DNA of 64,000 nt from CAXXOK01 sp001604115 (GTDB lineage: Bacteria > Bacillota > Clostridia > Christensenellales > Aristaeellaceae), in contig JAYFOV010000005.1 in NCBI GenBank assembly GCA_034928535.1, forward strand, positions 172,131 to 236,130. Direction: 5' to 3'. Each line of letters opens with the position of its first letter. Position 1 is the stretch's first letter. The translations under genes were made by a program, and so were the position numbers. Shown piece by piece: positions 23,102 to 33,451 of the stretch. The notes under the pieces were generated by a model. That model ran no database searches and was not told the DNA's origin. It saw only the letters and a program-made list of their open reading frames with translations.

Positions 23102-26100
23102 TCACCGCTTGTTTTCCTGATCTCGCTGCGCTTTCGCCCTCACCAGATAAGATGCAGTACGGAGCAGCACTGCGGCGGCCAGCAACATGACCATCATGAT
23201 CACAAGATGTGTTTCTTGATTTGCATCGCCCATTTTGGGCACATCCACCTGGCGGGTATTCGTCTGCCTGTGCACAACCGTGTTGGACTGGACACTTTCG
23301 CCTTGGAAGTGCAGCACAGCCGTGTTGCTGATGGTGCGTGTACCGATTTTTTCCCATGCACTCACATTGACCGCCATGCTAAGCGTGACAACTTGCCCGG
23401 GCGCAATTTCGTCAATCTCAAAACGTACAGATGTTGCCGAGGTTGTGATTTGCGCTGGCACAGAGCTGGACGCCGAGGCAAGCGTTGTGTTTGCGGGAAT
23501 CGCATCGCTCACAGCCACATGCTGGGCCTTTCCCAAGCCGGTATTGCGCACATCAATCTGATAGTACAGCAACCCACCCTGAGAAGAGAGTATGCTGCCA
23601 TTGGGCACAGGACTGCTCTTCTCGATTTGCAGCTGCGGGTTACGGATCAGCACCGTGGCCGTATCAGAGGGACCGCCTTGCTGGATTACTCCATCTGCCG
23701 GATGAAATTCAGTGATCGATGCCTGGTTGGTGATGTTGCCGTCCGCCGCATTGGGGTCAACTTTCACCACCAGCGTCAGGGTCGCGCTACCGCCATTGGC
23801 GGCCAACGCGCCAACTTGCCAGTAATGATTGGCAGGCGTATAGGTTCCTTGATGCGCCATGTAGCGCTGTAGCGTCACATTGGCAGGGAGCACTTCCTGG
23901 ACCTTCACATCCAGTATTTCGGTGGTGCGCGGGTTGGTCACTTTGATCTCGTAGGTAATTTCATCCCCTGCGCGCACGGATGACTGCAACGCTGTTTTCT
24001 GGATGAGCACCATAGGGTTTTGCACCGTCGTGATCGCATCTGCCTTCGGCGGCTCGTCCGGTTTGGTGCCGTTTTCTTTAGCGATTTCGACGACGTTGTG
24101 CACACGATGGCCATCCTGGGCATCAGCATGTACCGTTAGGGTAATGGACAGGCTGGCGCTTTGCCCTGCCGCGAGGGTGCCCGCACGCCATTGATGTGTC
24201 ACTTCATCATACGTGCCGTGGCTGGTTGCAGATGTCTTGAAGGTTGCGTTGCCGGGAATTATTTCCTGAACAATGATTTGGCGCGCTTCGCCGGTGCCCT
24301 GGTTGGTCAACGTGATGGTGTAGTTGATATCCTCACCTGCGCCAACCGTCGACTGCGTCGTTGTTTTCTCGATCGTGAGCTTGGGGTTGGCGACGATGGA
24401 TTCCTCGGTATCTGAAATCTCTTCCGTTGGTTTTTTCCCATCCACTTCTGAAATCAATACCTTGTTGACAATCATCTCGCCATCTGGCACATCATTTTTC
24501 AAAGTAATTACAACATTGAGCATGGCCGTTTCGCCCGCAGCGATGCTATCGATGACCCACGTGTCCGTATCCATGTAGCCGTGCACCGGGGTAAACGTGG
24601 CTATGTCTATGTATGCAGGATAGACTTCATCGACCCTTACGTTTTTGGCGTCTCCCTTTCCCGTATTGCTGACGACTACGGTGTATACGATGCCATCCTC
24701 CGCTCGAACCACCTTTTGTTGGGTGGTTTTCTGGATGGAAAGCTCCGGCTGGGCATCGTAGTACAGCTTCAGTACCAGCTGCGTGATGCCAGTGCCAGCA
24801 TCGCCTTGGACATCCACCACCATGCCGCTCTCGGTAGAAATGGCCGCATTGTAGAGGTAACCTGCAAACGCCAGGGGAGTTGCTGTAACGGTGCTGCCTA
24901 CCGGCGCATAGAGCAGCTGCGTTGCATCGGGTTTGATTTCATACGAGCTGCCGTCACTGCGCTGCAGGTAATGCTCTATACGGTACTGCGGGTTCCACAT
25001 TGCATACAAAACCGTATCCGCCGTAATGTTGAAGGTATCGTTTTCCTGGTACAGGGCTCCGCTGCCATCCTGCTGCATATTCCAGCCGGTAAAAGAGTAA
25101 TGCGGATGGGCGAACTCGTTTTGTTTGACTGTCACTTCATCATTATAGGCATACCGGTGGTCGTCCGTTACCGAGCCTGTTGCTGCGTCCAGGTTGGGTT
25201 GGTAGGTTACCTGAAAACTGCTTTGCTTTGGCAGTGCAATCAAGGTCATATCACTCAGCACACGCGTGCCAAGCGACCACCATTGCTCTTCCGTGCGGAT
25301 TTCGTCTTGCTGCGCATGCTTCCAGTCGCGGCCGTCACGTGCTGCGCTCCATGCATAATGCGTGTCCGGCGTTACCTCAGCGGCGCTGTCCAGGTATTGC
25401 TGCACATTGGGGTTTGCTGGGGTACTGACCAGCGGGGCGCCGTGCCAGTATTTTTGTTGCAGGAAAGTCCGGTTGGCGGGATCTTGCTGCACAACGCTCC
25501 CACCTACCGCCACAAAGCCGTTTGCCTCAGCCGCAGCAGTGAGCGTGCCCCCGGAAACATTGCCGTGCTCCGCAGTGAAGGTGACCGTATGCGGCGCCTG
25601 CAAGGCAAAGTCCATGTATACGGTCATGTTGCTGCGATCAAAGTCCGGATCATTGAAGTTGTTCAGATAATTGGCAAAATCGTAGTGCTGGTAGGCTCGG
25701 CCATAGCCGCTTTGTGCGGGGCTGTAGCCCAAAGCATCCCCTTGCCCGTCCAGCAAACCGATCGCATCCGCAAAGCGATGGGCGTCGGCATCCAAAATGT
25801 TGGTGCTGCCGGGATTGATGGCATGGATGTAGTAGCTGGTAGCATCCGGCACATCCATGTAGGTATAGCCATCGCCCGCGCTGGTTCCGCCATCCACCAG
25901 CCTGGTGGTCGTGTTTGCATTTGCCAGGTACACATCGGGGTCGGTAACCACCACCTCACCCGCATCATACACACCGTTGAAGTTTGAGTCATAAAACAGG
26001 CGTACGGCCACTTCCATGTTGGGGACAACATGGATCGTTCCCGTGCCGGTGGTGGTATCGCTGGCAAAGGCATACACCGGGTTTTGTCCAATGGTATTGG

Positions 26101-29100
26101 TGGTTTTAACCGTATAGGTGGTGGTGCCCACGGCAACGCCCGTGATCACACCGGCAGCGGTGATGGTGGCCACACTGTCGTCCGTGCTGTCCGGCAAGAA
26201 CACATTTTGATACTGTGCCAGCACGCTGGCTGAAGCGGAGCCGGATACCGTAGCCACAGCCTGCGCGGTATCGCCCATACGCACCACGTGATGAGACCCT
26301 GTCACGCCCGGCAGTCGATACAGCCCAACGTTATACCGGTCTGCTCTTTTCAGGATCAAATCCTCCAAATCCACATCCAGGGAGCTGACTTCATTGGGCT
26401 GCACGCGCGGCAAGTCGGAATCGTAGGTTTCTGATACCCCGGCCGCGTTTTGGATGGTAAAACCGTATTTCGTGGTCTGGTCAGGATGGATGGTCGCAGT
26501 GATGCGCGTCACATCCGCATTGACCTTCAATGAATGCATATACCCCGAAGAGGAAGTATACAGCGTCTGTTCAGCGGCAGCGCCGTCCCGGTAAAAGACA
26601 GTCACCGTCGCCACACCGCTCAGCGCGGAGTTGGCATAGCCTGTTTCCGCCATATCCAGGCGAACATACGATGTGAGATCATAGCTGGCGAAAACAAACT
26701 TGGCCGGCACAGAGTACTGGAAGTCCACTGTGTCGATGGATACATTCGGACTTTCCGCATATCGGCGTTTGACGCCAATATAGGATGCAAGGTCCTGCGT
26801 TTGTGTGCCGCGTTTCACATAGTCTGTTTCCAGCGGAAACTCCATGCTGTAAGTGTCCAAGGGGGCAAAGTTCTTAAAGTATACACGGATTTCGACCACA
26901 CTGCGCAGCTCCGCTTCGCTGGATGTTTGACTGACGGCAACCTGTTGCCCGTTGGCATCCCAGTAAGTGATGTTCAGGTTGTCCGGTGCGCCGTTGAACT
27001 GTACGGGCCCAGTCAAATACAGGTTAAACTCATCCGGGTAGTCATACATACCCCCTTCGGTATTGACGCCCGTGGTGGTGCCGCCTTCTCTGGGCAGCAC
27101 GAACACCGCTTCGTACTCCGGCAGATCGGCAATGGCTGTATTGGACAGATAAGCCCGCGCCGCCAAATTGGTCTTGTTATGATCGTAAAACTGCCCTTGG
27201 CTTACATACATAACGCCATCCACCACTGGACGGATGATGACCTTGTCCTGCAGTGCCAACTGAATTTTCACGTTTGTATCGATCGCGAATGCCAGCTGGT
27301 TCTCTACACCGCCATACAGGTCGTTAAACTGGGGCGCATCGGCGATCCCCCAAGCGGAAGGGAAGGCGCGCTCGCTGATGCTGAGGTTATAGTGGGGCAC
27401 ACGGTTGTAATATGCATCCGTGCCAGTGGAGGGCATCATGTTCTCATTGGCAAAGCCATCCCACGAGAATCCGGCATTCACAATCACAGGTGTGCCAACG
27501 GTGTTCAGCTGTGCATCAGGATGCACATACGCCTGCACCGTGAAAGAACCATATGCCACAGCGTAGCCGTATGCTCCGCTAAAGGTGTTGCGTTTGTACA
27601 CATACAGTTTGTTGCCGTTGGCCAGCGGCCGGATTTCCATCAGCTGGTGGTTGGAAACGTTTTGCAGCGTGAAATCGGGAGCCACTTCAAGGTACAAAAG
27701 CAGGTTTGCATGGTTGAAAGGATAGCTGCTCACTGTGCCGCTGGCTGCGGCGTAGAGAATCTGATCCACGGCCTGCACATTGTTGTTCACACTAAAGGAG
27801 ATCGTGCCACCTTGATAGTATTGGCGGGCGGTATTGTTCCAGCTGGTAACCGTAGCGTTTGCCGAATTGTAGATGGTTGTGCTCCACTGCGTATCATAGG
27901 TGATGGTACCGGTGGATGTGCTGTTGGTAGGCGCCTGCGTGCCGTTAATGAATTTGGCTACGGAGCTGGTGTTTATGGTAGCCACCAACTTATGCACATC
28001 GCTGCTGCTCACAGGCGTGCTGTTGGGAACGCCCTCATCAAAATAGTAGCGGGAGCCGTTGAAGGCTGGCACAATACTGTAATCGTTGGTCCAGCTTGAC
28101 CATACCTCGCCGCTGGCGGAGCTGGTTTTGCCAAATGAAACTTCTGTTGTGGCATTCATACTGCTGCCATAGAGCGTCCCCAGTGAAAGCTGCACTGGCC
28201 CTGTCACGTACTCATCGACATCCAGCTCCAGCCCGACCCATGTGCCGGTGTGGTTGCCGGTCACGGTGCGCCCGCCGGGATGCTTGTTGGTGGCAAAGGT
28301 CAGCACACGCTGATCCACATGCGTTCCGGGAATCAACGGGATGGTGAAACCGCGCAGTTTGCTGAGCGCTTTTGCGTCCTCTGCGCCAACAGGCGCAATG
28401 GTGATCGTGACATCCTGGTAATCTTTCATCTGAGAATCGGACTTCATCAATGCGATGTTCCAGGGTGTGACATAGCTGCTGATGTTGTAATGGCCGTCGG
28501 TCTGCCCCCTGGCCGCGATGTGCGTACGGTAGTTGCCGTCCGAATACGAGGGCGATTTGAGCCCGGTGCCAAATCGCAATGCGTCCGGCAGCCCGATCAG
28601 CGTAAACCGCTGTGAAGACTCGCATGTGAAGGCAGAATAAATCGGATCGCGCAAATTGGACGTTTTCTCTGCGTCCAGGCCCTCCCACAGGGCTGTGCGC
28701 AAGCCATTGGCCGTGGTCAGCGATGCGTTAAATATCACCGGCTGCTCTTCCGGAAGCGCGATGTTCTGTTCATCCGTAGTGCTGTTATTGGCCACGATGA
28801 GATAGTTCATAGAGCTGGCAGATTCAATCACATCATAGTGGAACTTAACCTTGGTAATATGCTCAGCGTTGTCCGGGAATTGAAACTGCAGTTGCCCTTG
28901 TGTAATGGGCAGCGTGTATTCTGTACTGTCTCCATGCACAAAATACGTTACCGCATTGGGCCCATTGTTTCCCGACACTCCCGAGCCAGCCGTCTGCGAG
29001 ATGGCGGTTGGCGAAACCTCATAGGGGAAATCCAGCGTAACGGTGGCATCCTCATAGACGTAGGTAGGGTTGGTGCTTTGGTAGTTGTTCAAGCCAATCA

Positions 29101-32100
29101 GATACCTGTCCCCTGCCTTGCCCTGCAAGCGTCGCCGTGCGCTGGGAAGATCGACATACCAACCCTCATTCCAGAACCCGAAGGTAAAGCTCGCCTCCTT
29201 GTAGGCTCGCACGATATGGTTGCCCAGTTTGGTCATTTTCACTTGTTGGTAGGTTTGCCCAAGAAAGGTGTAGTCCACAAACACATCGCCAAAAGCAAAT
29301 ACATCGCCTGGGTATAAGGTATCCTGATCCGGCAATACCGCGCTTGCTTGGAAATATTGGGAGTAGTTTGTGTTGATCAGCGGAAGCTGCCTGGTGGTTG
29401 TTTTCAGGTATCGTTTGTCGGGCACGCCGTCCCCATCCGTATCCAGATACACCGCATCCAGCGGGGCAGCCAAGGAATAGTAGGGATTGTTCTTGAGCGT
29501 GACATCTTCGGGCCAGGGCAGGTACATGACCAAGTCCGTAACAGGGTAATGCCACTCATACAAATTGTACACATAGGTGCTGCTGGAGTTGATGGTCGGG
29601 TTTTGGATATTATAGTTGCCCGATGTGAAATCCAGCGTGGAATTGGCGGCTCCCAGGATCAATTCGGAGTGGTACTCTGCCGAGCCATCCGCATTGGTGA
29701 TTCGGGAGGTACCCGCCAAAATATCCCAGTCCAGCACATTGCCGGCTTCGTCTTGCGCTTCGGCAATGATTTTCAGCGGGATATTGGCGGCATCCGCGCC
29801 GTACGCTACCATCAGCGCGCTCAGGTTGGAATACTGATTGACTCGGATCGGAAGTGTGGTGATGGATTGTCCGTTGACCGAAGCATTGTAGTGAAAGGTC
29901 ACAGCTGTGACCTTGGTCACGGAACTGTTGTACCCCTTAAGGATATCCGAATCCGCTTCATCATAATACCGTTCGGGCAAAGGCACGGTGGCCGTGGTAA
30001 CGGTATAATCATCCGTGTTGGGCGGGATGGCACTCAGCCCAAAAGCCGGAGGCAGGTATAGTGTTACGGAGCTGTTTTGTCCCGGAATGTAAGGTTTATA
30101 GGTCAACACGATGGTCGTGTTGTCGGCGTTGTCCGCATAGCGGACGCGGAAGTTCTGCCCTGCCGACAGCGCGATATCAATCAGGCCGTTGTCCAGCAGT
30201 TTATTGGTAACGATCAGGTTGCCCGTTACATCGTCCGTGCTGTAGCTGCGCTGATATCCGGCCACGGGGTTTTCCAGCACGGAAAACACGGTTTCAGTTT
30301 GGTTATCCATTTGATAGCGGTATGCCGTGAACGTATGACTCCAGCCATTTGCGGCATCCAGCACCGCGCTGCCGAAAAGTGCGCCGTCCGCCAGCAGGTT
30401 TACGGATACGCTAGTCGGTCGGTTGGGCGAGTCCGCATCATCCCACACCTTGGTCACCGTGCGGGTGGTCAGCTCGCGCAGCCTGTTGATGACGGTGACC
30501 TTGCCGGTGCCGGTATCGGTTTCATAGGTTGGGTAATACCGCTCCACCGCATCCTCCATGATGGTGTAGCTGATGGGCGTTGTGCCGTTTTTGGGGTATT
30601 TGAATGCTGTGAATGTATGCCTCCAGCCGTTTGCGGCGTTAAGTTCGGCGCTGTCGAGCTTTGTGCTCCCGTCCCACAGCGAAACCGTAACGCTGTCCGG
30701 CCGCTGCGGGTCGTTGCCATCGTCCCATACTTTGGTGACCTCGATATCAACCTGTTCGCGCAGCTTGTTGGTAATAGTAAGGATGTGGTTGGAGGCATCC
30801 ACGCTATACACAGTATCATAGCCATCCACATCTTCTTCGAAGGCGGTATAGACAATATCCCCCTGGTAGGAGTCCCTCACTTTGTTCACCAGAAAGGTAT
30901 GAGACCAGTTGTTTGCGCTGCTCAGTTCAACGCTTTCCAAGTACTGTCCATCGCCAAGCAGCCAAGCCGTCACATGATCCGGCCGGTTTGGGTTTTGGTT
31001 GTCATCCCACTGCTTGGTAATGGTCACATTGATTTTCTCGCGGGGTACATTGGTTATGGTATACACGCCAGTGATGCCGTCTACTGTGATTTCCGGCTGA
31101 TAACCCGCGGTGTAGTATTCGGTGACGGTGTACTGGCAAGGAATAGAGGTCCCGTTGTAATACTTGCTGACCTTAAAGGTATGGCTCCATTGATTGTCCT
31201 CGTTGAGCACGGCGGATGCCACGCCATAATGCCCATTGGTGAGCTGAGCATACACCTCTTGCGGCCGGTCAGGATTATTGTTGTCGTCCCATTTTTTTTG
31301 CACGGTAATCTCGACCATGTCCAGCAGGGTATTGGTAATGGTTATGTTGCCCTGTGCATCCACAGCATAGTTCGCCTGGTAACCGGCCATGTCTGCCTCA
31401 CGCACAGTAGGTACATTTTCCGTGACACCGTCCGAGGCATATTTTTGAACGGTGAAGGTGTGCGTCCAGTTATTATCTTCATTGAGGATGGCGTCATCCC
31501 AGGAAGCGTTGCTTTGGATGTATACATACGCCGAATCCGGGCGGTCAGGATGATCATTATCGTCCCACACTTTGGTTACCGTTATGTCGGACGTTTCACC
31601 CTTGCGGTTGCTGATGGTCGCGCTTCCCTTGGCTAAATCCAGCACGGTGGCGGTGGTGTAGCCAGGCACAGAATTTTGCGTAATGGAATAACCGACGACA
31701 CCGCCCCATTTAATAGCGGGCAACCCTGAAAAAGTATGTTTCCAGCCATTCGCCGCGGTAACGGTGACCGCTTCAACGATGTAATAATCATACTCTTTCA
31801 AGACAAGCGTTACGCTTTCCGGCCGATCCGCGGGGGCATCGTCCAGCCATAGCACCTGTGCCTCAATATCCACTGTGGCAGCCTTTGTGTTCAAAATACG
31901 GAGGTAATGGATCGAGGGATCCAAAGAATATCCTGTGGTATACCCTGCGACCGGATCTTGGGTAACGGAATAGAGATAATCCTTCCCGTTATCATCCTGA
32001 ACAGGGAGATCTGTAAAGGTGTGGTACCAGTAGGAATCCATGCCTTCGACTGTTGCGCTGCGAAAAGGCTGCCCATTTTGCATCAAGTTCAGCGTGATGT

Positions 32101-33259
32101 TCTCAGGTCTCGCGCTGCTGTCGCTATCATCCCATTCCACATACACATCAAAATTGGTCGTATCGTTGGCGTATGGTTCCAGGGCTCCTTTGGCGATCGC
32201 CTCATCACTGGCCTGGATGGAAACGTGCAGATCGTCAAGCGTTTCTTCTTCCAGATCACCGGATGCTTCATCCGGGCTTAGCCCGTCTTCCAAACTTTCA
32301 TCTGTTTCCGGGATTATTTCTTCCGGGGTAATAATGTCTTCCGGCGCAGCAGTGGCTTCCGGCTCAACTGTCGTCTCCGGCGCAGTAGTGGCTTCCGGCT
32401 CAACTGTCGTCTCCGGCGCAACAGGGTCTGTTTCTTCATGCCACGCAAAGCCGATTGGCGCCAGCGGCTGGCTCACATTGCCCCCAACATACGCTACGCC
32501 CGGTTGACCGGCGTGGTGCGCCACATAAGCATCACTTTCCGCATCGCTGAGCGGCGTGACGGATTTCACCTGCAGGTAACCCATCACATATACATCTTTC
32601 TCTTGCGTGAAAAAAGCGACACGCAGCCAATCACTTTCGCTTTCTCCATCCCCCAGGCGATCCGTGACCCAAACCACCGCATCCTGCCCTGTCACTTTTC
32701 CCAAGGGCAAACCATTTTTGCTTGCCTTTCGATAGACAACCGTTTTCTTGTCCACAACAGCATAGCCGTGCGTAAAAGGCTGAACCTCATCTATTGCGGG
32801 GTCGTTCGGTTCCGTATCGGGCACTTCGGGCGTTTGGGTTGCCGGAGCAGCGGTGTTGTCCGGCTCCGCCTCCGGAGTAGGTTGATCCGGCGCATCCACC
32901 GCGGGGGTTTCAGTCGCCTGGGCATCCGAGCCCTCCGGGGTGGCTTCTGGCGCCACCGCATCCGGCGCAGGCGTAACAGACGGCTCCTGTGCGGGCGCCG
33001 TGACGTCTGCTTCGGGCTGGAGCGTCAGCTGTGGGTTTTCAGGCATGGCATCGCCTGCGTTGCTAGCGTCCGCATCGGCGAGCAGCATGTCGCTCAAGCG
33101 CAGGTATGCACCGGCGCTTCCCGCGTTATTCTCCGGCAAGCGTCGCATCGTGCCAAGGGCGCTGGCCGGCCATGCGGTGATGAGGGATGATGCGATCAGC
33201 ACCACCGTCATCACCCAAGCACACAGACGCCGCTTCATGTCTTTCTCATAATGTTTCAT
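23102..33259 (-). CDS. Giant sortase-anchored surface protein (SH3-like, seven Cna_B, Big_2-like, four DUF11)
   Basis: 3385 residues. Signal peptide at 1-35 (KRRLCAWVMTVVLIASSLITAWPASA). A Pro/Glu/Thr-rich region follows, interrupted by an SH3-like segment (HGYAVVDKKTVVYRKAS, about 160-245). Seven Cna_B repeats lie at about 367-1023. Then comes about 1300 residues of beta-rich sequence, a Big_2-like unit (VATITAAGVITGVAVGTTTY, about 2355-2385), an SdrD_B-like unit with DSNFNGVYDAGE (about 2413), an InlB/Flg_new-like repeat (about 2685-2755) and four DUF11 repeats (about 2835-3325). It ends in VPKMGD, a hydrophobic stretch and RAKAQRDQENKR, a sorting signal. AAGGAG seven bases upstream fixes ATG 33259; the frame is open from 33331. 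It is probably a wall-bound adhesin or stalk anchored by the adjacent sortase. Confidence 0.92.
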   Translation of the reverse strand: MKHYEKDMKRRLCAWVMTVVLIASSLITAWPASALGTMRRLPENNAGSAGAYLRLSDMLLADADASNAGDAMPENPQLTLQPEADVTAPAQEPSVTPAPDAVAPEATPEGSDAQATETPAVDAPDQPTPEAEPDNTAAPATQTPEVPDTEPNDPAIDEVQPFTHGYAVVDKKTVVYRKASKNGLPLGKVTGQDAVVWVTDRLGDGESESDWLRVAFFTQEKDVYVMGYLQVKSVTPLSDAESDAYVAHHAGQPGVAYVGGNVSQPLAPIGFAWHEETDPVAPETTVEPEATTAPETTVEPEATAAPEDIITPEEIIPETDESLEDGLSPDEASGDLEEETLDDLHVSIQASDEAIAKGALEPYANDTTNFDVYVEWDDSDSSARPENITLNLMQNGQPFRSATVEGMDSYWYHTFTDLPVQDDNGKDYLYSVTQDPVAGYTTGYSLDPSIHYLRILNTKAATVDIEAQVLWLDDAPADRPESVTLVLKEYDYYIVEAVTVTAANGWKHTFSGLPAIKWGGVVGYSITQNSVPGYTTATVLDLAKGSATISNRKGETSDITVTKVWDDNDHPDRPDSAYVYIQSNASWDDAILNEDNNWTHTFTVQKYASDGVTENVPTVREADMAGYQANYAVDAQGNITITNTLLDMVEITVQKKWDDNNNPDRPQEVYAQLTNGHYGVASAVLNEDNQWSHTFKVSKYYNGTSIPCQYTVTEYYTAGYQPEITVDGITGVYTITNVPREKINVTITKQWDDNQNPNRPDHVTAWLLGDGQYLESVELSSANNWSHTFLVNKVRDSYQGDIVYTAFEEDVDGYDTVYSVDASNHILTITNKLREQVDIEVTKVWDDGNDPQRPDSVTVSLWDGSTKLDSAELNAANGWRHTFTAFKYPKNGTTPISYTIMEDAVERYYPTYETDTGTGKVTVINRLRELTTRTVTKVWDDADSPNRPTSVSVNLLADGALFGSAVLDAANGWSHTFTAYRYQMDNQTETVFSVLENPVAGYQRSYSTDDVTGNLIVTNKLLDNGLIDIALSAGQNFRVRYADNADNTTIVLTYKPYIPGQNSSVTLYLPPAFGLSAIPPNTDDYTVTTATVPLPERYYDEADSDILKGYNSSVTKVTAVTFHYNASVNGQSITTLPIRVNQYSNLSALMVAYGADAANIPLKIIAEAQDEAGNVLDWDILAGTSRITNADGSAEYHSELILGAANSTLDFTSGNYNIQNPTINSSSTYVYNLYEWHYPVTDLVMYLPWPEDVTLKNNPYYSLAAPLDAVYLDTDGDGVPDKRYLKTTTRQLPLINTNYSQYFQASAVLPDQDTLYPGDVFAFGDVFVDYTFLGQTYQQVKMTKLGNHIVRAYKEASFTFGFWNEGWYVDLPSARRRLQGKAGDRYLIGLNNYQSTNPTYVYEDATVTLDFPYEVSPTAISQTAGSGVSGNNGPNAVTYFVHGDSTEYTLPITQGQLQFQFPDNAEHITKVKFHYDVIESASSMNYLIVANNSTTDEQNIALPEEQPVIFNASLTTANGLRTALWEGLDAEKTSNLRDPIYSAFTCESSQRFTLIGLPDALRFGTGLKSPSYSDGNYRTHIAARGQTDGHYNISSYVTPWNIALMKSDSQMKDYQDVTITIAPVGAEDAKALSKLRGFTIPLIPGTHVDQRVLTFATNKHPGGRTVTGNHTGTWVGLELDVDEYVTGPVQLSLGTLYGSSMNATTEVSFGKTSSASGEVWSSWTNDYSIVPAFNGSRYYFDEGVPNSTPVSSSDVHKLVATINTSSVAKFINGTQAPTNSTSTGTITYDTQWSTTIYNSANATVTSWNNTARQYYQGGTISFSVNNNVQAVDQILYAAASGTVSSYPFNHANLLLYLEVAPDFTLQNVSNHQLMEIRPLANGNKLYVYKRNTFSGAYGYAVAYGSFTVQAYVHPDAQLNTVGTPVIVNAGFSWDGFANENMMPSTGTDAYYNRVPHYNLSISERAFPSAWGIADAPQFNDLYGGVENQLAFAIDTNVKIQLALQDKVIIRPVVDGVMYVSQGQFYDHNKTNLAARAYLSNTAIADLPEYEAVFVLPREGGTTTGVNTEGGMYDYPDEFNLYLTGPVQFNGAPDNLNITYWDANGQQVAVSQTSSEAELRSVVEIRVYFKNFAPLDTYSMEFPLETDYVKRGTQTQDLASYIGVKRRYAESPNVSIDTVDFQYSVPAKFVFASYDLTSYVRLDMAETGYANSALSGVATVTVFYRDGAAAEQTLYTSSSGYMHSLKVNADVTRITATIHPDQTTKYGFTIQNAAGVSETYDSDLPRVQPNEVSSLDVDLEDLILKRADRYNVGLYRLPGVTGSHHVVRMGDTAQAVATVSGSASASVLAQYQNVFLPDSTDDSVATITAAGVITGVAVGTTTYTVKTTNTIGQNPVYAFASDTTTGTGTIHVVPNMEVAVRLFYDSNFNGVYDAGEVVVTDPDVYLANANTTTRLVDGGTSAGDGYTYMDVPDATSYYIHAINPGSTNILDADAHRFADAIGLLDGQGDALGYSPAQSGYGRAYQHYDFANYLNNFNDPDFDRSNMTVYMDFALQAPHTVTFTAEHGNVSGGTLTAAAEANGFVAVGGSVVQQDPANRTFLQQKYWHGAPLVSTPANPNVQQYLDSAAEVTPDTHYAWSAARDGRDWKHAQQDEIRTEEQWWSLGTRVLSDMTLIALPKQSSFQVTYQPNLDAATGSVTDDHRYAYNDEVTVKQNEFAHPHYSFTGWNMQQDGSGALYQENDTFNITADTVLYAMWNPQYRIEHYLQRSDGSSYEIKPDATQLLYAPVGSTVTATPLAFAGYLYNAAISTESGMVVDVQGDAGTGITQLVLKLYYDAQPELSIQKTTQQKVVRAEDGIVYTVVVSNTGKGDAKNVRVDEVYPAYIDIATFTPVHGYMDTDTWVIDSIAAGETAMLNVVITLKNDVPDGEMIVNKVLISEVDGKKPTEEISDTEESIVANPKLTIEKTTTQSTVGAGEDINYTITLTNQGTGEARQIIVQEIIPGNATFKTSATSHGTYDEVTHQWRAGTLAAGQSASLSITLTVHADAQDGHRVHNVVEIAKENGTKPDEPPKADAITTVQNPMVLIQKTALQSSVRAGDEITYEIKVTNPRTTEILDVKVQEVLPANVTLQRYMAHQGTYTPANHYWQVGALAANGGSATLTLVVKVDPNAADGNITNQASITEFHPADGVIQQGGPSDTATVLIRNPQLQIEKSSPVPNGSILSSQGGLLYYQIDVRNTGLGKAQHVAVSDAIPANTTLASASSSVPAQITTSATSVRFEIDEIAPGQVVTLSMAVNVSAWEKIGTRTISNTAVLHFQGESVQSNTVVHRQTNTRQVDVPKMGDANQETHLVIMMVMLLAAAVLLRTASYLVRAKAQRDQENKR
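23265..24755 (-). repeat. Four tandem DUF11 repeats
   Basis: Each of about 120 residues starts with NP(K/M/Q)LxIxK(T/S) or PELSIQKTT, has a central NTGxGxAxxVxVxExxP-like stretch, and ends before the next NP. They precede the sorting signal and probably form a rod that lifts the rest of the protein off the wall. Confidence 0.8.
30190..32157 (-). repeat. Seven tandem Cna_B repeats
   Basis: Each of about 93 residues has the landmarks VTKxWDD, (D/N)RPxxVxVxL, NxWxHTF, then a GY motif and a final ITNxLxE. Units 3 to 7 are most alike. Cna_B domains often carry intramolecular isopeptide bonds; the Lys in VTKVWDD and the Glu in the (E/R)(E/D)xVxGY region are candidates. Confidence 0.85.
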
Positions 33260-33410
33260 TTCTCTTCTCCTTATGTCGTTGGCAGGCACAAAACCTGCAG
33301 TTGTTGCATTGTTGTCAGTGGCGTAAGCCACGTACCGGTACAGGAAATGCTAGAAACATTTGGCCTTCCGCTCAGAAATTGGAAGCATGTACCGTTATGG
33401 ATACATAAGT

Positions 33411-33451
33411 AATATACAGCCATACTTCCGTGCAGGACATGACAATGTCCT
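33411..33451 (-). promoter_or_regulatory. Putative activator-dependent promoter of the giant adhesin gene
   Basis: On the - strand a palindrome AGGACAT-TGTC-ATGTCCT (33451-33434) is followed by 17 bases and TATATT (33416-33411). The right arm of the palindrome lies exactly where a -35 box should be, and no good -35 exists. This suits a promoter turned on by a regulator bound at the palindrome. The predicted leader is about 145 nt. Confidence 0.45.

Noticed and set aside
24581..33190. Several long + strand frames opposite the giant adhesin (up to 521 codons)
   Set aside because: They are antisense shadows of a GC-rich gene; no ribosome binding sites and no domain features.
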